This document shows, piece by piece, positions 1 through 7,735 of a stretch of 39,307 nucleotides of DNA. This stretch comes from CAYFJO01 sp964343305. Its GTDB lineage: Bacteria > Planctomycetota > Planctomycetia > Pirellulales > Pirellulaceae. Location: NCBI GenBank assembly GCA_964343305.1, contig CAYFJO010000051.1:1-39307 (forward strand), written 5' to 3'. Within the stretch, counting starts at the first letter, position 1. Each line of letters starts with the position of its first letter. The position numbers were made by a program, and so were the translations under genes. The notes below the pieces were generated by a model, which saw only the letters and a program-made list of their open reading frames with translations, ran no database searches and was not told the DNA's origin.

Positions 1-1179
1 TCTGTAGTGGACCAGCTTCCATTTGCCCTGACGAATGCCGTCGTTCTCGTAGTACAACGTCTCATGCGGAGACTTTGCGTTCGGCTTACCAAGCAGGATG
101 TCACTAACGTCTTTGCCATCGATGACGTGGTCTGTCGGCACACTTTGCCCGGTCAGTCTGGCGACGGTCGGCAGCACGTCGATCGTCGTCATGATTTCCG
201 ATGAAACACTGCCCGCGGGAATTTTGCCGGGCCACCACGCCAGCGTCGCCACTCGCATGTGCCCTTCATACTTGGGACCAAACTTCGCACCTCGCAACGG
301 ACCGGGCGAAGTCTTGCCAGCTCCGCCGTTGTCATTGGTGAACAGCACAAACGTATTCTCCGCGATCCCAAGGTCCCGAAGCGTCTGAAGGATGCGACCG
401 GTCGAGTTGTCTATTTCGGTGACCAGGGCCGTCATCACGTCATCGCCCGCCGCGGCGAAACGATCCGGTGTGACCATGAACGGATAATGCACGGCCGAAT
501 GCGGCACATACGCGAAGAACGGTTCGTCCTTGTGTCGCTTGATGAAGTCAACCGCCGCGTCAGTGATCGCATCGGTGATCGCCGCCTGACTCGCTTCATC
601 CGGAATGTGCGCAACCGGCTTGTCTTGCTTCATCCACGGCAGCGGCGGGTAATTCCGTTTCGGATTACCCTTCACCCACATGTCATTCGAATACGGAATA
701 CCCTGGTACTCATCAAAGCCCTGACGAGTCGGCAGGAATTCCGATTGATCGCCCAGGTGCCACTTGCCGAAACATCCGGTCACATATCCACCTTCTTTCA
801 GTATTTCCGCGATGGTGATTTCGGTGGGATTAAGCCCGCGCCGGTCTGCTGGAAACACAACGCTTGCACCCATGCCAATTCGATCGGCATAGCAACCAGT
901 CATCAACGCGGCACGAGACGGAGTGCAGGCCGACGAGCTGACATAGAAGTCCGTCAACTTCATGCCTTCTCTGGCCATCCGATCGAGATGCGGAGTCTTG
1001 CGCGATGAACCAAATGGGCCGATGTCGCCGTAGCCCATGTCGTCGATGAAGATGATGACGATGTTCGGCTTGTCGGCGGCCGACGCCTGCCCACACAGGC
1101 ACACGCAAAACATTAGCACGACGAGATGGCAGGAAAATGGGGGCTGGAAGATTGAACGAAGACATTTTCCTGCCCTCAT
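1..1179 (-). CDS. Sulfatase, Cys-type, secreted (3' end beyond window)
   Basis: Alkaline-phosphatase-superfamily sulfatase that hydrolyses sulfate esters, probably on polysaccharides outside the cytoplasm. The frame stays open from about 1179 to the left edge. It shows the N-terminal metal-binding segment IVIIFIDDMGYGDIG and the formylglycine motif CTPSR (Cys about residue 85, Arg 89). The last visible residues, IRQGKWKLVHYR, are typical of the C-terminal part of the family, so roughly the last 100 residues lie outside. The start is uncertain. ATG at 1179 gives a 34-residue signal peptide with hydrophobic HLVVLMFCVCLCG ending in QASA, but it lies inside an inverted repeat. GTG 1119 or ATG 1113 would leave a very short leader. 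The gene is last in the sugar operon, 86 bp after the esterase fusion, which suggests a role in desulfating the same substrate. The substrate is unknown. Confidence 0.9.
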   Translation of the reverse strand, partial: MRAGKCLRSIFQPPFSCHLVVLMFCVCLCGQASAADKPNIVIIFIDDMGYGDIGPFGSSRKTPHLDRMAREGMKLTDFYVSSSACTPSRAALMTGCYADRIGMGASVVFPADRRGLNPTEITIAEILKEGGYVTGCFGKWHLGDQSEFLPTRQGFDEYQGIPYSNDMWVKGNPKRNYPPLPWMKQDKPVAHIPDEASQAAITDAITDAAVDFIKRHKDEPFFAYVPHSAVHYPFMVTPDRFAAAGDDVMTALVTEIDNSTGRILQTLRDLGIAENTFVLFTNDNGGAGKTSPGPLRGAKFGPKYEGHMRVATLAWWPGKIPAGSVSSEIMTTIDVLPTVARLTGQSVPTDHVIDGKDVSDILLGKPNAKSPHETLYYENDGIRQGKWKLVHYR

Positions 1180-1180
1180 C
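1125..1180. repeat. Inverted repeat at the sulfatase 5' end
   Basis: Imperfect palindrome. GATGGCAGGAAAATG at 1125-1139 is matched by CATTTTCCTGCCCTCATC at 1163-1180, with a 23-bp spacer. The motif GGCAGGAAAATG is one I recognise from intergenic repeats in planctomycete genomes. It covers the junction between the esterase-fusion gene and the sulfatase and may have altered the start of the latter. Confidence 0.55.
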
Positions 1181-1265
1181 TTTCTGCCAAATCCAAGAGT
1201 GGAAGTTCTGTCTGTCATTTTCAACAACCTGTAGACGATCGATTTCAATAAATGCGAGTGGCTTG

Positions 1266-4118
1266 TTACTCGCTAACGAAAGCGGGGATGAGTTTCTGGG
1301 GGAGAGTCTGAAGCATCTTGCCCATCCCTTTGTTGTGGGCTGTGACGACGGCGATCAGAACCAGTTCGGGGAACATGAAGATGAACTGCCCGCCCGCACC
1401 GCGGCCTTGTTTGCAGTGATACTTCTTTCCGTCAACCTCATAGTCTTCCGTCCACCAGAAGTAACCGTAGGACGACTTTCCGTAAGTGTGCCTGATCGGG
1501 CTGGTGGCACGTTCGACAAAGTCTGCGGGGATGAGTTGCTTGCCCTGCCACTTGCCCTTGTTCAAAACCAGCAGGCCCATCTTCAGCATGTCGCGGGATC
1601 GAAAGCTGGATCCCGCCGCGGACTTGGGTAGCCCGCTGGTGTCGGTCTGCCAGTGATAGTTGCTGACGCCCATGCGGCCCCACAGTTCGTCGCGGATGAA
1701 GTCTTCGGCACTGCCTGGTACAACGGCCTCAAGAACCTGCATGGTGATGGCGGGATCGGACGCCTGATACTTGAATTCACGCGGAGCCGTCGGGATGGGG
1801 GCGCTGTGTTCCAGGTACGCCTGGATTTGGCCCTGCCCTTTCAGTCGTTCGGGCTTCTTTCGCAAGAGGTCCACTGTCTGCTTGTCGAGTCGTATGCCCG
1901 ATGTCATGTGCATTGCCTGATGCAGCGTGATGCCGTCAGCTCCCTCGACGAGATTTTCCGACTTGAGGTCTTTCAGAAACGAGATCGCGGGCTTGTCGAG
2001 GTCGTCCATCGTCAGATGCCCCAATTGAATGGCTCGTCCCAGTGCCATTGCCGTATAGGACTTGGTGATCGACATCTGATAATGGGGATAGTTGATGCGG
2101 CCGCGGCGAAAGTAAGACTCAAGAATCAACTTGCCTTTGTAGCTGATCAGCAGGCTGTCGGTCTTACCGGTCTTGGGATCATTCGCAGTCTTGGCAAGTT
2201 CACGTGCGTAACTGAGTACGAGATCCTTGTTGCCGCCGTCTGGCCCGAGTTCACCAACGGTGATCTCATCCTTCTTGTCCTCTGGACTCACATCGATAAG
2301 TGGTTTCGGTAGATACGGAAGCTTGTGTTCTAGCGCGGAAAACACATCTTCCGCATTCAAATCGGTGACTTCCGGTGCGAGCCCATTCGATTCGAACGAA
2401 TTCTCTGCGACGTCAGCCGCTTGCGTCATCACAGGACGATCCCAATCAACAGCCTGATAACCTTGCGGCTTTTCCGGCTTGTGGACCTCGACGATCTCAT
2501 CGCTGGCGTCAAACAGCGGCCAGGCGTCCGTGCGGAACGGCGAAGCGGGCAGCCCCTCTTTGTTGTAGAGTAGATTCCGCTGCGACGGATTCATGGCCCA
2601 CGCGTATCGAACAGCGACTGGCTGCGGAACATCCTTGGAAGAGACCACGACCGTCGCGCCATTGATCTCGGCATCAGCCCAGTGCCATTTGCGGTCTTCT
2701 CCGGCGATAGCGAACGCGTCCAGTGGTTCCGGTCGGGCCGCCGTCAGTCCCGAACCGACGGAATCAAAATGAAGGACGATGCTGCCGTCGTGAATGCGAT
2801 GCTTCGAATAGCGAGGCCCACTGCCGACGATTTTTTTGCCATAGGTCTGCTGCAGTGCCAACAAGGCGTGGCGAATGCCCAGCGGTTTCTTGTTCTTGGG
2901 ATGAAGCTCCACCGCGTCGCCAGTATCGATCGAAACCACCATGCCGGTGGCTGCAACATCCCGTTCAACCTGCCGCATCGATTCCCGATTTGCCGCCCAC
3001 GGTGCTACCAGCCCTTCGACCGGTTCTGTCTGCGCCGGGTTCCAACTCGGGAGCTGGGTGAACTGAAACGGAAAGTCATCGGCAATATTGGCAGCGGACG
3101 GTTCATGCCACGAAGAACGGTAGTAGCGAATCAGCTTTGCCAACTGACTACGGTAATGGATCGCCTGAGGGACGTTCTTGGAATTTCGTTCGCCCTGATA
3201 CCAGATCATGCCGCGGATGCCGTACGGTCGAATCGGATGAATCATCGCGTTGAAGATGTGAGTTGGATATTGATGGCCCAGCGACGCCGGCTTGGTGATG
3301 AACGGAGGCTGCAACGGCCTGAACGCGTTCTTCATGGTTTCGCCGGCATCGATTTTCGCGTTGTATGCCACGAGTTCATTTTCGAAAACTGCCAGAGCTT
3401 TCTCGACTGTTTCGCCCCGAGCAATTCTGCGCTCAGCGTTCTGGTCCAGCGACTTCTTGTGTTCAATTGCACGAACGTCGTCCTTCTGAATGTCCCATGG
3501 CATCCAGCCTTCGATCGGCGTTCCCGCATAGGCCTGGACAATGATGCCCACGGGCACGTCCAGTTGCTGATGGAGCGTCTTTCCAAAGTAGTACGACACA
3601 GCCGATGTTTCGGCCGCGGATTCGGGATTGCAGAGCTTCCATTGCTGCAGCCGATCGCGGGATTCTTCCAGCGGCTCGTGCCAGTGCTCTCGCTGCGATT
3701 TGAAGATGCGGAAGTTCGGCAGGTTGACTTCGGCTTCCTTCTCCGACTCGAACGAGTTGCCCATTGACCAGCCCATATTGGACTGGCCGGCGCACAACCA
3801 GACTTCGCCGATCGCAACGTTTCGGATTCTGATAGTGTTGTTGCCAGCGACGGTCAACGAGTGCCCCGTCCCACGAGCAGGCGTCTCGATAAATAGCTTC
3901 CATCGCCCGCCCGAGTCAGCTTTCACCGAAGCAGTTGCTCCCCAACTGGCGGAGACTTTCACCGTTTCACCCGATTCAGCCCATCCCCAGATTACATTCT
4001 TCGCCTGCTGCTGTAGCACGATGTTGTCGCCAAAGACTCTCGGAACACGGACGTCAGCCCACGTCGTCGAGTAGATCAATAGCAGCGTGATAAAAGTCGC
4101 AGGAATCTTCGTTGTCAT
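1266..4118 (-). CDS. Sialate O-acetylesterase fused to serine beta-lactamase-like hydrolase
   Basis: Bifunctional secreted esterase of 950 aa. Residues 1-21 form a signal peptide ending TTWA. Residues about 22-545 are a sialate O-acetylesterase-type SGNH hydrolase: the block GEVWLCAGQSNM puts the nucleophile at Ser113, WYQGERN lies at 306-312, and GDAVELHP supplies Asp401 and His406. Residues about 600-950 are a class C beta-lactamase/esterase fold: SITK gives Ser683 and Lys686, KYQAS carries Tyr784, and CKQGRGAGGQ at 902-911 takes the place of the KTG strand. Each family is normally a separate protein, and all catalytic residues seem intact in both. The gene starts 35 bp after the DUF2961 fragment, in the same operon. 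Removal of acyl groups from a glycan is a likely role for both halves, but the substrate is not known. Confidence 0.9.
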   Translation of the reverse strand: MTTKIPATFITLLLIYSTTWADVRVPRVFGDNIVLQQQAKNVIWGWAESGETVKVSASWGATASVKADSGGRWKLFIETPARGTGHSLTVAGNNTIRIRNVAIGEVWLCAGQSNMGWSMGNSFESEKEAEVNLPNFRIFKSQREHWHEPLEESRDRLQQWKLCNPESAAETSAVSYYFGKTLHQQLDVPVGIIVQAYAGTPIEGWMPWDIQKDDVRAIEHKKSLDQNAERRIARGETVEKALAVFENELVAYNAKIDAGETMKNAFRPLQPPFITKPASLGHQYPTHIFNAMIHPIRPYGIRGMIWYQGERNSKNVPQAIHYRSQLAKLIRYYRSSWHEPSAANIADDFPFQFTQLPSWNPAQTEPVEGLVAPWAANRESMRQVERDVAATGMVVSIDTGDAVELHPKNKKPLGIRHALLALQQTYGKKIVGSGPRYSKHRIHDGSIVLHFDSVGSGLTAARPEPLDAFAIAGEDRKWHWADAEINGATVVVSSKDVPQPVAVRYAWAMNPSQRNLLYNKEGLPASPFRTDAWPLFDASDEIVEVHKPEKPQGYQAVDWDRPVMTQAADVAENSFESNGLAPEVTDLNAEDVFSALEHKLPYLPKPLIDVSPEDKKDEITVGELGPDGGNKDLVLSYARELAKTANDPKTGKTDSLLISYKGKLILESYFRRGRINYPHYQMSITKSYTAMALGRAIQLGHLTMDDLDKPAISFLKDLKSENLVEGADGITLHQAMHMTSGIRLDKQTVDLLRKKPERLKGQGQIQAYLEHSAPIPTAPREFKYQASDPAITMQVLEAVVPGSAEDFIRDELWGRMGVSNYHWQTDTSGLPKSAAGSSFRSRDMLKMGLLVLNKGKWQGKQLIPADFVERATSPIRHTYGKSSYGYFWWTEDYEVDGKKYHCKQGRGAGGQFIFMFPELVLIAVVTAHNKGMGKMLQTLPQKLIPAFVSE

Positions 4119-4153
4119 TCTTTTAGTCTCTGATGGACTTCAGTTTCAAATTC

Positions 4154-4579
4154 TCAATCGCTCGACCGCGTCTTTAGTCGGAGATAATCGATGCCAAAAA
4201 CGCAGGTGCCGACCTTCGCGTAGTTAGTGGCTCGCGGATTGCTGCCGATGACCGTTGCCTTCAGTGTATGTTTGCCTGATTCTATCTGGTGCGCGCCGAG
4301 TGAGATCTCGTCGGTGTTGGTCACGCGCGGATCATAACAGTCAATCGGCTTGCCAACGCTTTTTCCGTCCAGGGTCAATTGCACAATGCCGTAGTCACTC
4401 GCCTTGGTCAGCATCGCCTTGACTTCGGGCGTGAAACCAGGGAACGGTTCGACTTTCGTGCCTTCCGGAGAGAGAGTGTGTGTGCAGTGGAAGTACATGC
4501 CCCAGCCACGCTCGACAACCACCTTGCACGACTTGGAGAACGAAATCGGGACATATTCGTTTTCTGAAATCATTCTCAT
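4154..4579 (-). CDS. Stand-alone C-terminal domain of a DUF2961/GH172-type protein
   Basis: A 141-aa protein matching only the tail of DUF2961 (GH172) proteins. The usual strand IxFxKSxKVxxExG appears as VPISFSKSCKVVVERG, followed by a beta-sandwich with LTLDGKSVGKPIDCYDPRV and a closing VGTCVFGIDYLRL. No catalytic jelly-roll precedes it: the GH32 stop is only 70 bp upstream. A good ribosome site (GAGGAG, 8 bp before ATG 4579) suggests it is translated. GH172 members act on alpha-fructofuranosides such as difructose dianhydride, which fits the neighbouring GH32 and fructokinase. There is no signal peptide, so the product as it stands would be cytoplasmic. It may be a decayed remnant of a fructan enzyme or a retained accessory domain. 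The family call is from memory of the motif pattern and is moderately secure. Confidence 0.6.
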   Translation of the reverse strand: MRMISENEYVPISFSKSCKVVVERGWGMYFHCTHTLSPEGTKVEPFPGFTPEVKAMLTKASDYGIVQLTLDGKSVGKPIDCYDPRVTNTDEISLGAHQIESGKHTLKATVIGSNPRATNYAKVGTCVFGIDYLRLKTRSSD

Positions 4580-4649
4580 CGGATCGCTCCTCTTCGTTGT
4601 AGAGCCTTTGCATCTTCCAAAGGCATCTGCTGCTCGACCGTACCGTCCT

Positions 4650-6800
4650 CTAATTCTTCCAGATTGATTTCAGTTCGCGAGCCTCAAGTGACAGCAGTTT
4701 CGCATTGCCGCCAATCGCGGTGACGGACACTTCAGTTGCTTCCAGCTTTGCGGGGCCGCGCCCGCTGATGAAGACGCGGCCGTCGTTGCCGACGATCTCG
4801 GTCAGCGAGCGGTCGGCCAGCACCTGGATACTGATTCGCCCGTCGACAGGCTTCAGCGGCGCTTCGTTCAGCTTCTGAGCTTTCGCGTCGTAACGGATGG
4901 TTCGGCCTGGCAGCTTCAATTCAATCGCTGTCGCTGTTCCAACTTCCACGGTCAGGCGAACATCAAGCAGGTCGCTCCCCACCGGCAATGTCACGGCCTT
5001 GTCAGCGACGAGTTCTTGCGACTTCGCCTCATTGCTCTTCGCACATAGGTCTTCGATCTCCTTGACGGGCTTGGCAAACATGCGAATGCCGTCGTCGGTG
5101 TTTCGCAGTGTCAACCGATGCGGAAAGCTGAAGTGCTGGTTGTACGGACCCGGCGAGGGGACTCGGAGCCAGCCGATCTGAATCTTGCGACCGTCCGGCG
5201 CGTTGTCGAAAGTCTGAGATGCGTAGTACGGCCCCCAGTGGACCTGATGCTTGCCTTCGTGTTCCGGGGTAAACGTCTTACCGTCGAACTTTCCGACGGC
5301 ATACTTCGCATCGGCTGCGAACACGACCCAGCGAGGATTCTTCGCGTCGCCATCGACGGGCAACTCGAAGAGTTCCGTGCATTCAAAGTATCCGGGCAGA
5401 TGGCTTTGCTCGGTCCACTCTTTGAGATTCGTCGATGTGTAGAACGCGGCGTTACGTTTGTATTCCGGATGCTCGTCATAGACGACCATCACCCAGTGCC
5501 CGCCGAGTTTCTTCGCCGTGTCATTCAGCGGCTGGTCGGCCACGTCGTAGGCGTACCAGATGACCTTCGGATCACGGCCCTTGTGTTTGACGACGGGGTT
5601 GCCTTCGTACCACGTAAAGGTCTTACCACCATCGGTGCTATAGGCGATCGATTCACCGGCGCCCGTGTCGGTCAAGAAAGCGACGAGCGTATTCTTCCCC
5701 CAGCCGGCCGTGTTTTCTCTGTCCACCGTTGCACCACCCGAGAAACACGCACCACGAGCCATCGTCTTCGGGAACAGTTTATTCGGCTGCTGCTGCCAGT
5801 GAAGGAGATCCTTACTTGTGGCATGTCCCCAGGTCATGTTGCCCCAGGGCAGAGCGACCGGATTGTGCTGGAAGAACAAGTGCCATGTCCCGTCGTGGTG
5901 GACCATGCCATTGGGGTCGTTGTTCCAGCCGACCTTCTGCGTGAAGTGAAACTGAGGCCGGTGCGGTTCGCGATAGAAATTCTCTTCGCCCGGAATGGTG
6001 TTGGACTGCCGGGTCAAATCAAAGCCTTCCACGGTGACTTTGCTCGCCGCGACGCGTGCTTTCTGACCTTTGTAGGTGTCAATGGTGAAGAAAGCGTACC
6101 AATCGGTGTTTTCTTCCGACGTGGCAATGTTCAATCCGTAGTTGCGAACTTCCTGATCGCCCACAAAGAGCTGAAACTGTCCACTCGATCGGCCTTTGTT
6201 CTGGATCGGAACAACGAGGTACTTGTCTGCGACCGTGAACGTCTTCTCTCGCCGTGCCAGTTCCGGCAGTTTCGGTTTCGTGTCGGTCAGGACAATGTGG
6301 TCGACGTTGATGTGTCCCCAACCGCCGGTCGCCGCATCCACGATTTGGATTGTGACTGCCTTGCCGATCAGCTCTGCCACATCCCAGAACGCCGGAGCCA
6401 GTTCCTCACTGCCACCGGCCCGCGTATTCTCGCCAGTAACTGTGTGAACCACTTTACCGTCCAGCAGCAGGTTCATGCAGGTCTTGCCCTGATGACCGCC
6501 GCCACCGACAAGAAACGTCAGGTAATTCCTTTCAACCTTGATCGGCGGTGAAGTCAACGTACCGGTCGTGCGGTCTCTGCTGAGAAACGAGTTGACCAGT
6601 CCCTTGCCCTTGAACCCGCTGACGTGCATTTGGCCGGGTAGGGTACCTTTAGCCGGACCCGTGCCGAACGCTTCGCCGTCGGCTTTCCACTGGCCGTAGT
6701 CATCGCCTTCAAAGTCGGCGATCAGGATGTCATCGTTTGCCAACGTGGGTGTTACCGCCGCGATCGTCAGCGCAACAAATAAGAAAAGGTATTTCATCAT
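4650..6800 (-). CDS. GH32 beta-fructosidase (levanase/inulinase type), secreted
   Basis: Glycoside hydrolase family 32 enzyme that cleaves terminal or internal beta-fructofuranosyl bonds in levan, inulin or sucrose. The 716 aa open with a signal peptide ending TPTLA (about residue 21). Residues about 24-175 form an extra beta-sandwich, beginning ADFEGDDYGQW, of the kind found before GH32 domains in marine and planctomycete enzymes; it probably binds carbohydrate. The five-bladed propeller carries all three signatures: WNNDPNG at 292-298 (nucleophile Asp295), GRDP at 408-411, and FECTELFEL (acid/base Glu473). A C-terminal GH32 beta-sandwich ends the protein. The start overlaps the fructokinase stop by 4 bp (ATGA), so the two are translationally coupled. 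Whether it prefers levan or inulin cannot be read from the sequence. Confidence 0.95.
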   Translation of the reverse strand: MMKYLFLFVALTIAAVTPTLANDDILIADFEGDDYGQWKADGEAFGTGPAKGTLPGQMHVSGFKGKGLVNSFLSRDRTTGTLTSPPIKVERNYLTFLVGGGGHQGKTCMNLLLDGKVVHTVTGENTRAGGSEELAPAFWDVAELIGKAVTIQIVDAATGGWGHINVDHIVLTDTKPKLPELARREKTFTVADKYLVVPIQNKGRSSGQFQLFVGDQEVRNYGLNIATSEENTDWYAFFTIDTYKGQKARVAASKVTVEGFDLTRQSNTIPGEENFYREPHRPQFHFTQKVGWNNDPNGMVHHDGTWHLFFQHNPVALPWGNMTWGHATSKDLLHWQQQPNKLFPKTMARGACFSGGATVDRENTAGWGKNTLVAFLTDTGAGESIAYSTDGGKTFTWYEGNPVVKHKGRDPKVIWYAYDVADQPLNDTAKKLGGHWVMVVYDEHPEYKRNAAFYTSTNLKEWTEQSHLPGYFECTELFELPVDGDAKNPRWVVFAADAKYAVGKFDGKTFTPEHEGKHQVHWGPYYASQTFDNAPDGRKIQIGWLRVPSPGPYNQHFSFPHRLTLRNTDDGIRMFAKPVKEIEDLCAKSNEAKSQELVADKAVTLPVGSDLLDVRLTVEVGTATAIELKLPGRTIRYDAKAQKLNEAPLKPVDGRISIQVLADRSLTEIVGNDGRVFISGRGPAKLEATEVSVTAIGGNAKLLSLEARELKSIWKN

Positions 6801-7735
6801 TTTCGATTTCCTTTAGTGTTAGTCGTTCTGTCTACTTCTCGGTTTGTTGTTTCCCGCACGCATTGTTGCAGGACGGCTCCTGAGTGGGAACACGCCGCCG
6901 CAGCAATTGCACAAGCTTTGTGTAAGATCTGGTCATGAGGTTCACTTCGCAGTAACCCCAGGAGAAATGCCGCGGCGAAAGAGTCTCCTGCACCGACGGT
7001 ATCTTTCACTTGGGTTTGTATTCCCTGTTGTCTCACGACACCGTCGGGGGTCGCCAAAGTCGCTCCTTGTGCACCGCAAGTCATCACCACAAGATCGAGG
7101 TTCTGTGATTCGAGCAGATGTCGAAGGAGTGTTTCCGGTGACGCGCTGGAGTGAATTCCGCACGCCGAACTGACTTCTGGAAGTTCGTCGTCGCTGAGTT
7201 TCAGGATGCTGGCCAGTTCGATCGACTCGCGAATCAAGTCATTGTCGAAGAACGGTGAGCGAAGGTTGATGTCCACGATACGCGGAATGCCTGCATCGCG
7301 TGCTGCATCGATGCATCGGCGAATCGTGCGGCGCGACACTTCAGAGCGTTGTCCCAGTGTGCCAAAATAGACCGCGTCTGTTTCTTTTACCCGCGCCTCA
7401 ATTTCGTCGCTCCATTTGATGCGATCCCAGGCCGAGTTCTCGTGGATCGTGAAGTTCGGTTTACCTGCCGAATCCAGTGCGACACCCACGGTTCCCGTCG
7501 CAGCGTCCGATACCGTCTGCATCAAGCTGACATCGATGCCGTAGTCCCGCAGAATGTCGAGAGCCTCGCACCCATGCCGATCACCACCAACCGCGCTGAC
7601 CATCGAGACGTTCGCTCCCAGGATCGCCGCATGGCAGGCAAAGTTAGCGGGAGCACCACCAAACCGCTCGCCTTCCGGAAAGAGGTCCCACAGCACTTCA
7701 CCCAAGGAAACAATTATCGGACTCTCCACGCTCAA
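6797..7735 (-). CDS. PfkB-family fructokinase
   Basis: Ribokinase/PfkB-family sugar kinase of 312 aa that most likely phosphorylates fructose released by the GH32 enzyme, acting in the cytoplasm. The N-terminal sugar-binding motif GGAPANFA lies at residues 26-33. The C-terminal signature DTVGAGDS at 245-252 contains the catalytic base Asp251. The opening GEVLWDLFPEG is typical of the bacterial fructokinase branch. The gene overlaps both neighbours by 4 bp, giving a tight transporter-kinase-hydrolase unit. Substrate assignment rests on this context plus the branch-typical N-terminus. Another ketose remains possible. Confidence 0.92.
   Translation of the reverse strand: MSVESPIIVSLGEVLWDLFPEGERFGGAPANFACHAAILGANVSMVSAVGGDRHGCEALDILRDYGIDVSLMQTVSDAATGTVGVALDSAGKPNFTIHENSAWDRIKWSDEIEARVKETDAVYFGTLGQRSEVSRRTIRRCIDAARDAGIPRIVDINLRSPFFDNDLIRESIELASILKLSDDELPEVSSACGIHSSASPETLLRHLLESQNLDLVVMTCGAQGATLATPDGVVRQQGIQTQVKDTVGAGDSFAAAFLLGLLRSEPHDQILHKACAIAAAACSHSGAVLQQCVRETTNREVDRTTNTKGNRK

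Noticed and set aside
5118..6551. Long open frame on the plus strand within the GH32 gene
   Set aside because: It is antisense to a gene with complete catalytic motifs, and its translation shows no recognisable domain.
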